This document shows, piece by piece, positions 14,043-22,171 of a stretch of DNA of 25,085 nt. Source of the stretch: Pseudomonadota bacterium (lineage in GTDB: Bacteria; Pseudomonadota; Gammaproteobacteria; Steroidobacterales; Steroidobacteraceae). A program made the translations under genes and the position numbers. The notes under the pieces are model-generated. The model did not search any database. It worked only from the letters and a program-made list of their open reading frames with translations, and was not told the DNA's origin. Positions within the stretch are counted from its first letter, which is position 1. Every line of letters starts with the position of its first letter. The stretch covers positions 1-25,085 of the forward strand of contig JAJXYU010000275.1 of NCBI GenBank assembly GCA_021780395.1. Direction: 5' to 3'.

Positions 14043-14747
14043 ATGCGATCCCCACCCGACCCCGCGGCCGCGGCCACGCCGAGAGCGTTCGACGAGGCCT
14101 ACTTCCGCCGCTTCTACTTCGATCCGCGTACGCGCGTCACCTCGCCGGCGGAGATGCGCACGAAGGCGCGGATGATCACCGCGGTGCTGGATCGCTGCGA
14201 ACTGCCGGTGCGCAGCGTTCTCGACGCCGGGTGCGGCATCGGCGCGCTGCGCGCGCCATTCAAGAAACTCTGGCCCGCCGCGACCTATACGGGGCTGGAG
14301 CACAGCGAGTACCTCTGCGCACGCTACGGATGGATCCGGGGTTCGATAGAGGAGTTCGCGCCGGGCCGCACCTACGACCTCGTCGTGTGTTACGACGTCC
14401 TCCAGTATCTCGACGATCGGGCGGCCGCGCGGGCACTCGCGAACCTCGCGCGGCTCGCGGGCTTCGCGATCTACCTGTCGGCGCTCACCCACGTGGACTG
14501 GCGCGAGCACTGCGACCAGCGGCTCACCGACCGCGCAGTGCACTTGCGGTCGGGTGACTGGTATCGGCGCCGCCTCGCGCGGCGGTTTCGCTTCGCCGGT
14601 TGCGGCGTCTGGGTTCGCCGCGGCATCGCGACCTGTCAGTGGGACCTCGAACGACCCGCGTCGTCCGTCAACCGCGAGCGAGAATCCAGTCGACGAGCGC
14701 CTGATGCAGCCGCTCGGCGGCGCCGGTCGCGACCCGCGGGTCGTTGA
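14043..14747 (+). CDS. Class I SAM-dependent methyltransferase
   Basis: 234 residues. The SAM-binding glycine motif VLDAGCGIGALRAPF (about 60-74) is followed by YTGLEHSEYLC (acidic residue after strand 2) and a post-motif YDLVVCYDVLQYLDD, typical of class I (Methyltransf_23/25) enzymes. The start region DEAYFRRFYFDPRTRVTSPAEM also recurs in this group. The substrate is unknown. The last 26 or so codons form an Arg/Ala-rich tail that overlaps the 3' end of the convergent dacB gene by 80 bp; such a tail may be non-functional read-on. The ATG at 14043 diverges from the NUDIX gene across 163 bp. Confidence 0.88.
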   Translation: MRSPPDPAAAATPRAFDEAYFRRFYFDPRTRVTSPAEMRTKARMITAVLDRCELPVRSVLDAGCGIGALRAPFKKLWPAATYTGLEHSEYLCARYGWIRGSIEEFAPGRTYDLVVCYDVLQYLDDRAAARALANLARLAGFAIYLSALTHVDWREHCDQRLTDRAVHLRSGDWYRRRLARRFRFAGCGVWVRRGIATCQWDLERPASSVNRERESSRRAPDAAARRRRSRPAGR

Positions 14748-16101
14748 CCAGGGACACCAGGACGAACGTGCGCTCGCTGCGGGTTCGAACGTAGCCCGCG
14801 ACCGCGCTCACGTCGTCGATATGTCCGGTCTTCAGCCGGACTGCGCCCGGCGGCGTCTCCTGCATGTGTCGCTGGAGCGTGCCGTCGACCCCGGCGATCG
14901 GGAGCGACGCCAGAAACTCGGGGGCGAAGTCGCTGTGATACGCGAATCTCAACAGCGCGGCGAGCGTCTGCGCGTCGATCCGCGTCCGCCGCGACAGGCC
15001 GGAGCCATTCACGATCACCGTGCCGTCGAGCGGAATCCGGTGCTCGCGGGCCCAGTCCTCGATCACGGTGATCCCCTTGCCAAGCGTGGCCGGCGCACCG
15101 TAGCGCCGCTCGCCGAGCGTCAGCAGGATGGTCCGCGCCATCGTGTTGTTGCTGAACTTGTTGGTGAGCCTCACGATCTCGGCGAGCGGGAGCGATTCGA
15201 AATCCAGCACCGTCCGAGCGCGCGGCGGCGCGGCGCGGTGTGCGTAGCCGCCGACGACCCGTCCGCCGAGCTCGCGCCATAGCTGGACGAAGCTGCCATA
15301 GGCGTACGCCGGCGCCTGCATCACTGCGCGCGTGAACTGTTCAGGTCCGCAGTGCATCGACATCGTACCGCTGAATACGACCCGATCACGCTGCGGGGAA
15401 TCGACCCGGTAGCCGATCCGATCGCCGTATCCCGCACAGCGTCCACCGACCAGCCGGATGTCGTTTTCGATCGCGAAGTTCACCGGCCGCGGCAACGCCG
15501 AGACCGTGACCCGGTGCGCGCCGGGATCGGGTGCGACCCGATAGTCGATCGATTGGAAGTTCACCATCAACGCGTCCGGTATCACGTTGTAAAAGCGGTT
15601 CGGATGCCCGTCGAATGCCGCTGGATTCTCGCTGGGCAATGAGAACTCGTGGTCGTCGATCACGACGTCGCCGTCGATCGTTCGCAGTCCCGTCGCCCGC
15701 AGCTCGGCCGCGAACCGCCACCAGCGCTCGATCGTCATGTATGGATCGCCGCCGCCTTGCAGATACAGGTTGCCATGCAGGATCCCGCGCACGATCGGGC
15801 CATCGACCAGTGCGCGCGTGTGCCACTTGAATTGCGGTCCCAGCGTGTCGAGGGCCGCGTACGTCGTCAGCATCTTCATCACGGAACCGGGTCCACGCGC
15901 GATCCGCGGATTCCGTTCGATCACCACGGCGCCGGTATTTGCGTCCTCGACGATGTAACTGACCGATGCATAAGGCAAATGTCCTTGCTCGATCACCCGC
16001 TGGATCGGTGGTGGCGCGAGTTGTGGCGCGGCAAAAGCGGTGACGGCGACTGTGACGGCGACGGTGCTCGCGAACAGGGATGGAAACAGGATACGGCGCA
16101 T
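14668..16101 (-). CDS. dacB: D-alanyl-D-alanine carboxypeptidase/endopeptidase (PBP4)
   Basis: 477 residues. It trims or cleaves peptidoglycan peptides in the periplasm. The signal peptide MRRILFPSLFASTVAVTVAV ends near AFA. All three penicillin-binding motifs are present: SxxK as SVMK (S73-K76, in PGSVMKMLTTYAALDTLG), SxN as SNN (317-319, in LTNKFSNNTMA) and KTG (424-426, in RLKTGHIDDVSAVAGY). LYLQGGGDP and VNGSGLSRRTRIDAQTLAALL are class C (Peptidase S13) hallmarks, and the long insert between SxxK and SxN is typical. ATG 16101 is preferred over an in-frame extension to 16194, which lacks signal features. Its 3' end overlaps the convergent methyltransferase gene. Confidence 0.96.
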   Translation of the reverse strand: MRRILFPSLFASTVAVTVAVTAFAAPQLAPPPIQRVIEQGHLPYASVSYIVEDANTGAVVIERNPRIARGPGSVMKMLTTYAALDTLGPQFKWHTRALVDGPIVRGILHGNLYLQGGGDPYMTIERWWRFAAELRATGLRTIDGDVVIDDHEFSLPSENPAAFDGHPNRFYNVIPDALMVNFQSIDYRVAPDPGAHRVTVSALPRPVNFAIENDIRLVGGRCAGYGDRIGYRVDSPQRDRVVFSGTMSMHCGPEQFTRAVMQAPAYAYGSFVQLWRELGGRVVGGYAHRAAPPRARTVLDFESLPLAEIVRLTNKFSNNTMARTILLTLGERRYGAPATLGKGITVIEDWAREHRIPLDGTVIVNGSGLSRRTRIDAQTLAALLRFAYHSDFAPEFLASLPIAGVDGTLQRHMQETPPGAVRLKTGHIDDVSAVAGYVRTRSERTFVLVSLVNDPRVATGAAERLHQALVDWILARG

Positions 16102-16219
16102 CGTTTGAGGCTCGCTCGGGAGTTCAACGGAAGCGCCCACGCGCGGGCGCGTGGGGACGCGGGGGGATGATACATTCCCGTGATCGAGGCGCACAGTCCC
16201 GAACGGACGGAGCGAACCC

Positions 16220-16669
16220 GTGGCATCGACGTCGAGAACCTTGCACGCGCCGGCCGGCGAGGCCGAACCGCTTCCCGGTGGTTGGTGGCGCCTGAACGGG
16301 CGCGGCAGGCGTCCGTGGGAGCTGTACTTGCGCGACCCTGGTCGCCCGAGCGACCCGGCCGGCGCGGATGACCCTGCCGGTGGCGACGAGAGGCTTGCCT
16401 TGCCGACCTCGGCCGCGATCTGGGTCGAGTGGCACGGTGATGCGGTTCGCTGGAGAACCGCGGCGCACGACGCAGAGACGTGGATGCACGCGACCGCGGG
16501 GTTGTTGCACGAGCCGTGCGGTCGACTCTACGCCATGCTGCCGCTCGCGCGGTATGATTCGCGGGCGCGGCGGTATTGGGGCGCCGTGCTCTGGGCTGCG
16601 CGGTGGCCGCCCGCGCGCGGGCTGTTCGGATGGCTCGCGCGGCGGCATCGGTCGAACGACACCGCGTGA
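16220..16669 (+). CDS. Hypothetical protein upstream of the GGDEF-EAL gene
   Basis: 149 residues from a GTG with GGACGGAG about 8 nt upstream. The sequence reads as a real protein: a Trp-rich N-terminal block (LPGGWWRLNGRGRRPWELYL), then AAIWVEWHGDAVRWRTAAHDAETWMHATAGLLHEPCGRLYAMLPL and a Trp/Arg-rich end (YWGAVLWAARWPPARGLFGWLARR) that could be amphipathic or membrane-associated. I do not recognise a family. It precedes the GAF/GGDEF/EAL gene by 84 bp on the same strand, so the two may be co-transcribed and functionally linked; this is an inference from position only. It diverges from dacB across a 118-bp gap. Confidence 0.65.
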   Translation: MASTSRTLHAPAGEAEPLPGGWWRLNGRGRRPWELYLRDPGRPSDPAGADDPAGGDERLALPTSAAIWVEWHGDAVRWRTAAHDAETWMHATAGLLHEPCGRLYAMLPLARYDSRARRYWGAVLWAARWPPARGLFGWLARRHRSNDTA

Positions 16670-16753
16670 CGATTTGCGACGACGATCAACGTCGACGCCG
16701 CCGACGCCGCGCACCATGCCTTCGAGGATCACCGGGCTCACGACCCAGTCAGG

Positions 16754-19027
16754 ATGACCAACGTGACGCAACCGCCGCTTCCCGCCGGTGCCGAGTCGCC
16801 GGTCGCCACCGCGCCAGAATTCGATGCCCGGGGCGCCTTCGAAGCCTGGGCGCGGCTGTTGAAGGTGCTGCTGCCGGGCCTGTGCGCGATGTGCGTTCGG
16901 GATGGCGATGGCCGTCGGATCTGGGCGTCGGCCGATTGGTCCGTGGACGAAACCACCGCGGGCTCGGTCGCGGCGGCCGCGACCGAGCCCGCGGCCACGC
17001 TGAGCGCGACCGGCGAATTCCCGGCCGCGATGCAGGTCGTGAACGCGGACGTCGCCGTCTATGCATTCGCGTTGCCGCGCGGGCAGGGCTGGCATGGGGT
17101 CGTGATGCTCGCGCTCGCACCGACGGGCTCGCCGTCCGGGCCCCGCGCCCTCCGGTACGTGCAATCGCTGGTCGCACCCGCACTCGCCTGCTGGCGGGTC
17201 GAATGGTCGCTGCGGACCGCGCTCGGCGAGCGCGCCACCGCGGCGGCCGCCGCGGTGGTCGATGCGCAGGCCCGGATTGCGCCACCGGAGGACCCCGAGG
17301 ACGCTGACGCCGGTGACGCCGGCGAAGCCGACGAGATCGATCGCTGGCTCCGTCGGACGATGCATCGTGCCGGAGCGACCCTCGCGGCGTTGTGGGTTCC
17401 GGAACGCAAGCTCGCGCGCACCCTCACCCCGAGTGGTCAGCCGCTTGCGCCGCTTGCGTTGCAACGCGCCGAACAGCATCTGCTCGCCTGGGTTCGCCTG
17501 CAGCAGCGCACGATCGTCGTGAACCGGATCGCGCCGACGGCGACGGCCGACGCGGCACCGTACAAGATCCTCGCGAGTCCGGTCCGGCACCGTTCGGGCC
17601 GGGTGCTCGGCGCGCTCGCGCTGTTCAACCCGCCGAGCGCAGCGGATTTCCCGCCGGCCGCGGTCGCCGCGATCGAGGCGGCGGCCCGGCGCCTGTCGAC
17701 GCTGATCGATGCCGAGCACGATGCTCGCACCGGACTCCTCACGGACGTCGCATTCGGTCGGGCCGCCCAGCGGGTGTTCGCGACCGGAGCGCCCCTCGGA
17801 GCCCACAGCCTGCTCTACCTCGACGTCGATCGCATGCGGGCGATCAACGAGGCGTTCGGGATGCCCGCTGGTGACGCGGCGATCGTGGCCGTCGCCGCCT
17901 GCCTGCGGGCGACGCTGCCCGCCGACGCGCTGTGCGGGCGGTTGTCCGGCGATCGGCTCGCCGCGTTTTTGCCGAATACGAACGTCGACGCGGCGCTCGC
18001 GAACGCCGAGCGCGTCCGCAGTGCGTTCGCGGCGCGCGGTGGCGCGGCCACCCTGTCGCCGACGGTGAGCATCGGCGTCGCTTCAGTCGTCGACGCGGCC
18101 GAGCCGCTCGCCTATGCGCTCGCCGCGGCCGAGGAAGCCTGCAAGAGCGCGAAAGCGCTCGGCGGCAATCGCGTGGCGCCGGCGGCGGCGCGGGCACCGG
18201 ACAGCCATGCGGGAAACGCCGCGCTCGCGCGCCTGCTGCGGCGGGCGCTCGCGACCGGCGAGCCGCACCTGATCGCGCAGCCGATCCTGCCGCTGCGGGG
18301 CAGCTACGGCGGCGCATTGTTCGAGGTGCTGCTGCGATTGCCAAACGAGCGCGGCGAACCGCTGGCGGCGCGCAAGGTCCTGCCGGTTGCCCGGACGTGT
18401 GGACTGATGAAAGCGGTGGATCGATGGGTCGTCGGGGGGGTCTGCGCCCTCCTCGGCACGCATGCCCGTCAGGTCGGCGAGCAACGGGCGTGTTTCACGG
18501 TGAACCTCGATGGGGAATCCTTGCTCGACGACTCGTTCGTCGAATGGGTGAAGGAGCGGCTCGCGGCCGAGTGCGTACCGCGTGGTGCGCTCGGCTTCGA
18601 GATCGCCGAGGTGATCGCGGCGCGATACCCGGACGCGACACGGCGCTGCATCGAGGGGTTGCGCGGCTCGGGCTGCCGCTTCGCGTTGGACGGCTTCGGT
18701 GCCGGCGCGGGTACGCTCGGGATCCTGCGGGAACTCGCGGTCGATGCGCTGAAGATCGACGGCACGATCGTCCGGGATGCGATCGATGAGCCGCGTTCGG
18801 CCGCGATGCTCAAGGCGATCGCGCAGCTCGCGACGATGATGCGCCTGCGAACGATCGCCCTGCACGTCGAAAGCGATGCCCTGCGGTCCCGTGTCGCGGA
18901 TCTCGGCGTCGATTATGGCCAGGGATTCGCGGTGGCGCGCGCAGTGCCGCTGCGCGAGTTGCTCGGCGATCTCGCGCTTTTCGAGGCGAGCGTCGATCCG
19001 CGTCCGGGCAAGGCGGGCCCCTTGTAA
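16754..19027 (+). CDS. GAF-GAF-GGDEF-EAL protein with degenerate catalytic sites
   Basis: 757 residues, no signal peptide or clear membrane helix. Order: GAF-like region (about 25-155), Ala-rich linker, second GAF-like region (about 195-325), GGDEF domain (about 335-475, LLYLDVDRMRAINEAFG, TVSIGVASV) and EAL domain (about 490-740). The GGDEF signature is SGDRL (398-402), so cyclase activity is unlikely. The EAL motif reads EVL (524-526); N584, E616, D646, K667, E706 and Q723 are kept, but the Asp pair is D646-G647 (LDGFGAG), losing one metal ligand. A c-di-GMP-binding or regulatory protein, LapD-like in logic, is more likely than an enzyme; weak phosphodiesterase activity is not excluded. The start has only a weak ribosome site (GTCAGG). 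Confidence 0.9.
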   Translation: MTNVTQPPLPAGAESPVATAPEFDARGAFEAWARLLKVLLPGLCAMCVRDGDGRRIWASADWSVDETTAGSVAAAATEPAATLSATGEFPAAMQVVNADVAVYAFALPRGQGWHGVVMLALAPTGSPSGPRALRYVQSLVAPALACWRVEWSLRTALGERATAAAAAVVDAQARIAPPEDPEDADAGDAGEADEIDRWLRRTMHRAGATLAALWVPERKLARTLTPSGQPLAPLALQRAEQHLLAWVRLQQRTIVVNRIAPTATADAAPYKILASPVRHRSGRVLGALALFNPPSAADFPPAAVAAIEAAARRLSTLIDAEHDARTGLLTDVAFGRAAQRVFATGAPLGAHSLLYLDVDRMRAINEAFGMPAGDAAIVAVAACLRATLPADALCGRLSGDRLAAFLPNTNVDAALANAERVRSAFAARGGAATLSPTVSIGVASVVDAAEPLAYALAAAEEACKSAKALGGNRVAPAAARAPDSHAGNAALARLLRRALATGEPHLIAQPILPLRGSYGGALFEVLLRLPNERGEPLAARKVLPVARTCGLMKAVDRWVVGGVCALLGTHARQVGEQRACFTVNLDGESLLDDSFVEWVKERLAAECVPRGALGFEIAEVIAARYPDATRRCIEGLRGSGCRFALDGFGAGAGTLGILRELAVDALKIDGTIVRDAIDEPRSAAMLKAIAQLATMMRLRTIALHVESDALRSRVADLGVDYGQGFAVARAVPLRELLGDLALFEASVDPRPGKAGPL
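16956..16994. repeat. 39-bp perfect palindrome within the GGDEF-EAL gene
   Basis: Arms 16956-16974 and 16976-16994 are perfectly complementary around a single central base, 19 bp each, starting CCGCGGGCTCGG. It encodes residues 68-81 in the first GAF-like region. It is much longer than expected from GC bias alone. Confidence 0.9.
17233..17256. repeat. 24-bp perfect palindrome in the inter-GAF linker
   Basis: CCACCGCGGCGG followed directly by its reverse complement. It encodes an Ala-rich segment (codons 160-168) that is prone to palindromes because of GCC/GCG alternation, so it weighs less than the 39-bp palindrome upstream. Confidence 0.85.
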
Positions 19028-19129
19028 TTCCGCGCGAGCTGAGGCAAACAGTAGACCGGTCGGCGCGACGCAGGCCGGCCAGAAATCGATGACGTCGGTG
19101 CGGCCGCTTCGGTCGCCTCTGGGGTGTGA

Positions 19130-19636
19130 ATGGACGATACGCCGAAGGTCGCGCCGGAGTGGTCGGTGCGCCACTGGTACAACAGTGATCATCCGGTCGC
19201 GCTGTCGGCATTGCGGGGCCGGGTCGTCGTGCTCGGCGCGTTCCAGGCGCTCTGCCCGCAATCGGTCGCGTTCGGCGTGCCCCAGATCCGCCGGATCCAC
19301 GAGACGTTCGAACCGAAGGACGTCGCGGTGATCGGCCTGCACGCGACCTTCGAGCACCACGCCGCGATCACGCGGGCGGTCGTCGAGGCGTTCATCCAAG
19401 AATATCGCCTCCGGTTTCCGGTGGCGATCGACGCGCCGGGCGAGTCCGGACCGATTCCGCTCACGATGGAACGATACCGGATGCGCGGGACGCCGAGTCT
19501 GGTGCTGATCGATCGGAACGGCGTGATCCGCAAGCATGCGTTCGGTCCGATCGACGACTTGCGCATCGGCGCCGAGATCGGCGCGCTCGCGGCGGAACCG
19601 GCGGGCGTCGTGTTGTCCCGCAGTTCGGTCGCCTGA
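19130..19636 (+). CDS. Redoxin (thioredoxin-fold) family protein with CPQS motif
   Basis: 168 residues, apparently cytoplasmic. A TlpA/AhpC-like thioredoxin fold is visible: RGRVVVLGAFQALCPQS (redox motif C42-P-Q-S45), PQIRRIHETFEPKDVAVIGLHATFEHH, FIQEYRLRFPVAID, and cis-Pro region RGTPSLVLIDRNGVIRKHAFG. Related redoxins I recall carry CPGC at the motif, so the resolving cysteine is replaced by Ser here and a disulfide within the motif cannot form. There is no other Cys in the protein. A one-cysteine peroxidase or reductase mechanism, or a loss of activity, is implied. It starts 103 bp after the GGDEF-EAL gene and converges on the amidohydrolase gene. GGGGTG precedes the ATG. Confidence 0.87.
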   Translation: MDDTPKVAPEWSVRHWYNSDHPVALSALRGRVVVLGAFQALCPQSVAFGVPQIRRIHETFEPKDVAVIGLHATFEHHAAITRAVVEAFIQEYRLRFPVAIDAPGESGPIPLTMERYRMRGTPSLVLIDRNGVIRKHAFGPIDDLRIGAEIGALAAEPAGVVLSRSSVA

Positions 19637-19646
19637 GCCCGCTCGC

Positions 19647-19660
19647 GCCGGCGCCCCGGC
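19647..19660. terminator. Short stem-loop between convergent stops
   Basis: GCCGG-CGCC-CCGGC lies in the 28-bp gap between the redoxin and amidohydrolase stop codons. The stem is only 5 bp and there is no T-run; position is the main support. Confidence 0.3.
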
Positions 19661-19664
19661 AGGA

Positions 19665-20456
19665 TCAGCGGCTCCCGCACCGGTCGAGGGATTCGCGCAA
19701 CGCGGCTGCGAGCCTCGACGCCCAGGCGCGCTGACCGATCGGTGTCGCGATGAGGTCCTGGCGCACCTCGATCTCGACGTGCAGCAGGCCGCGCTTCTCG
19801 CCGTATTGCGGAATCGCGAAATCGGTCGCGTCGCCGACCGCATAGGGTTGATTGTCGCCGACGACCAGCGCCGGATCGGCGCGCAGCACCGCAAGCAGCG
19901 CCTGCGCGAGCCGCCGATCGTGGCGATAGAGGACGCCGACATGCCAAGGTCGCGCGACGCCGAGGTAGATCGGCGTAAAGCTGTGCATCGCGATCAACAC
20001 CGTCAGACGGCTGGCCGTCGCGCGCGCGTCTAGGATTGCGCTGATTCGTGCGTGGTACGGCGCGAAGATCGCCCGCTCGCGCCTCTGTCGCTCGATCGCG
20101 TCCACCCGGGCGTTGCCCGGAACCGGCGTCCGTTCGCTTTCGACGACGATCGAAGTCGGACTGCCCGGTGGCCGATTGCAGTCGATCACCAGCCGGGAGT
20201 ACCGTTGCAGCACCGCGCAGGCATCCCAGGTCGCCGACAGACGCCGTGCGACCGCGGCCGCGCCGATGTCCGAGGCGATGTGCCGCGCGAGATCGGCGCT
20301 CCCGAGTCCGAGCGATCCGAGCGCGCGCGGGATGCGCGCGCCGGCGTGATCGCAAACGATCAGGAACGGCGAGCGGCCCTGCGGGCGCCGGATCTCGACC
20401 GGCGACGGCTCGTCGATCGCCAGCAATGGCGCGACTCCACGCGGTCCGGCATCCAT
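19665..20456 (-). CDS. N-formylglutamate amidohydrolase family protein
   Basis: 263 residues. Family signatures are clear: FLIVCDHAGARIP (metal/substrate site near the start), LVIDCNRPPGSPTSI, IAMHSFTPIYLG, and DNQPYAVGDATDFAIPQYGEKRGLLHVEIEVRQDLI. The named reaction hydrolyses N-formyl-L-glutamate to formate and glutamate at the end of one histidine-degradation route, but no hut genes are here, and many family members are annotated this way without proof. ATG 20456 lies 2 bp after the stop of the upstream secreted protein, so the two are probably translated from one mRNA; the longer open frame to 21452 overlaps that gene and is rejected. Confidence 0.9.
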   Translation of the reverse strand: MDAGPRGVAPLLAIDEPSPVEIRRPQGRSPFLIVCDHAGARIPRALGSLGLGSADLARHIASDIGAAAVARRLSATWDACAVLQRYSRLVIDCNRPPGSPTSIVVESERTPVPGNARVDAIERQRRERAIFAPYHARISAILDARATASRLTVLIAMHSFTPIYLGVARPWHVGVLYRHDRRLAQALLAVLRADPALVVGDNQPYAVGDATDFAIPQYGEKRGLLHVEIEVRQDLIATPIGQRAWASRLAAALRESLDRCGSR

Positions 20457-20458
20457 GC

Positions 20459-21511
20459 TCAGGGAGGGCGCTTGTGCAAGGGCTCGGGCGGTGCCGGTGG
20501 CGGGGTCGGCGCCGGAAGCGGTGGCGGCGGGTCGATCGGCATCCCTTGATGGCGCAGGACGGCGATGACCACGTCTTCCTGCCGCGCGAGCTGGTGCATC
20601 TGCTCCACGCGCCAGCGCGCATGCGCGCTGCGCAGCCACGGCAGCAGAGGCGCGTCGAAGCGTGCGGCGTTCGCCACGCGCCACTCGAGCACGCGGCGCG
20701 CTTCGCCGAGGGCGCGGTAACCGGGGCTTCCATAACGCGCGAAGCGCCGCCCGATCGAGTAACCGGCGTACTGGGCGTCGATCGTGTCCGCATGACGCAG
20801 GAGCCGTGCGATCTTCTCGCAGGCGGTGCGTTGGGGGTTGCCCGGCCGTGAGCCGCGGCAGACCGTCGCGACCGCGGTCAGCGGCGGAACGATCAGGCGA
20901 CTCGCCGCCCGCTCGACTGCCGCCAGGATCGCCGCGTCGGTGTCGAGCGGATGGCCGGGAATGCGCGCAGCGATCGCGCGCAACGCGTCGAACGCGCGCG
21001 CGACGATCGGATTCCAGTAGAAATCGACACTCGACCCCCGCGCCATGTGTGTCAAAACGCGGTCCGTCTCGACGTCGTCGTGCGTGCCGACCGCCGAATC
21101 CAGGGTCGGAAGCCAGGCGGCGGCGTTGTCCGGATCGAGCCAGCGCATCGCGGCGGCGACGCCGCGGCTGTCGCAACCCGGGGTCGATGCGCAGACGCGC
21201 AAATCGACCCAACCGATCGCCGCGTCGTCCGGCGCGAGCTGGGCCGCGCGGTTGGCGAGCGCGAGCGCACCGGCGCCGCTGCGGCCGAGCAATGCCGCGG
21301 TGGCGAGCGAGTTCGCGTCGCCGCGAGTGCCGAGCAAACCGATCGCCGCGGCGAGCCACGGCGCCGGCCGCGACGCGCCGGCGGTCGGCGCGGCTGCGCC
21401 CTGCCGCGCCGGCAGGCATATCGCCGCGGCGAGCGTGAACCCGAGGAGCCACCGGACGAGCGGATCGCCGCGCGTGGTGGGCGCTCGCGCGAATCCCGGG
21501 GTTCGAGTCAT
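20459..21511 (-). CDS. Secreted or membrane-anchored hypothetical protein
   Basis: 350 residues. An N-terminal hydrophobic segment (WLLGFTLAAAICLPARQGAA, about 20-39) acts as signal or anchor, with AAAPTAG after it. The mature part is helical and TPR-like in look: NRAAQLAPDDAAIGWVDLRVC, AAAMRWLDPDNAAAWLP, VLTHMARGSSVDFYWNP. It has four later cysteines or fewer in CASTPGC, VCRGS and TACEK. The C-terminus is a proline-rich tail (PPPPLPAPTPPPAPPEP) suggesting a flexible extension through the periplasm or cell wall. Similar proteins occur in xanthomonads as uncharacterised products, from memory. Its ATG overlaps the DUF502 stop (ATGA at 21508-21511) and its stop sits 2 bp before the amidohydrolase, so the three are likely one operon. 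Confidence 0.8.
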   Translation of the reverse strand: MTRTPGFARAPTTRGDPLVRWLLGFTLAAAICLPARQGAAAPTAGASRPAPWLAAAIGLLGTRGDANSLATAALLGRSGAGALALANRAAQLAPDDAAIGWVDLRVCASTPGCDSRGVAAAMRWLDPDNAAAWLPTLDSAVGTHDDVETDRVLTHMARGSSVDFYWNPIVARAFDALRAIAARIPGHPLDTDAAILAAVERAASRLIVPPLTAVATVCRGSRPGNPQRTACEKIARLLRHADTIDAQYAGYSIGRRFARYGSPGYRALGEARRVLEWRVANAARFDAPLLPWLRSAHARWRVEQMHQLARQEDVVIAVLRHQGMPIDPPPPLPAPTPPPAPPEPLHKRPP

Positions 21512-22119
21512 GAAGCGCCGTGACGCGAACCGGCGGCGGTCAGACCCGCGGTGATCGCAAGACGCATCGCATCCTCGACCGAGATGTCGAGCGGCTCCAC
21601 CAGCCGGCGCGGCAGGTAGATCGTGTAGCCGCCGAATGCGTAACTCATCGGGAAATAGACGGTCACCAGGTCCTCACCGTCGCGCGCGGCGAGTGCCGCG
21701 GGCACGTCTTCACGGGTCACGAAGCCGATCGCACGCACCTCGCCGAAGTGCGCGACGACGACGCGCTGCAGGTCGCGCCGATCACCGCTGCCCGACGGCA
21801 ACAGGCTCACGACGTCGCGAAAGCCCCCGTACAGGGTCTTCACGAACGGGATTCGCCCCAGGAACTCGTCCCAGTATCTGAGGACGATACGACCGGCGTA
21901 CGCGTTGACCAGGCTGCCGATCAGCAGCAGGACGACGAAACCGGCGAGCAGCCCGAGACCCGGCCAGTAGTGCGCGGGGCTCACGATGTCGAACGTGATC
22001 AGCAGATGGCGCAGCATCAGCTCGAGCGAGTGAACCGCCCACCAGATCACGTATATCGTCAACGCGACCGGCAGGACCGTGACCAGTCCCCGCATCGTCA
22101 ATGTGAAGATCTTTCGCAT
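21508..22119 (-). CDS. DUF502 family inner-membrane protein
   Basis: 203 residues. MRKIFTLTMRGLVTVLPVALTIYVIWWAV is the standard DUF502 first helix; a second helix LGLLAGFVVLLLIGSLVNAYAGR follows after a loop with PGLGL. Then come the family block EFLGRIPFVKTLYGGFRDVV and the C-terminal globular part VVVAHFGEVRAIGFVTRED, VTVYFPMSYAFGGYTIYLPR and DISVEDAMRLAITAGL. Members are inner-membrane proteins of unknown function, sometimes linked to cell-envelope homeostasis. ATG 22119 matches the family start; the in-frame extension to 22167 does not. Its 3' end overlaps the secreted hypothetical protein by 4 bp. Confidence 0.93.
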   Translation of the reverse strand: MRKIFTLTMRGLVTVLPVALTIYVIWWAVHSLELMLRHLLITFDIVSPAHYWPGLGLLAGFVVLLLIGSLVNAYAGRIVLRYWDEFLGRIPFVKTLYGGFRDVVSLLPSGSGDRRDLQRVVVAHFGEVRAIGFVTREDVPAALAARDGEDLVTVYFPMSYAFGGYTIYLPRRLVEPLDISVEDAMRLAITAGLTAAGSRHGAS

Positions 22120-22171
22120 CGTCGTTATGAACTCTTCGCCGTGCAACGCCGAGCGGCCGCGACGCACCCCG

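Noticed and set aside
16124..17806. 560-codon minus-strand frame between dacB and the GGDEF-EAL gene
   Set aside because: No recognisable domain, composition of a shadow, and it overlaps the well-supported plus-strand genes.
18083..19942. 619-codon minus-strand frame opposite the GGDEF-EAL and redoxin genes
   Set aside because: Same kind of Arg-rich shadow; the plus-strand frames show clear GGDEF/EAL and redoxin motifs.
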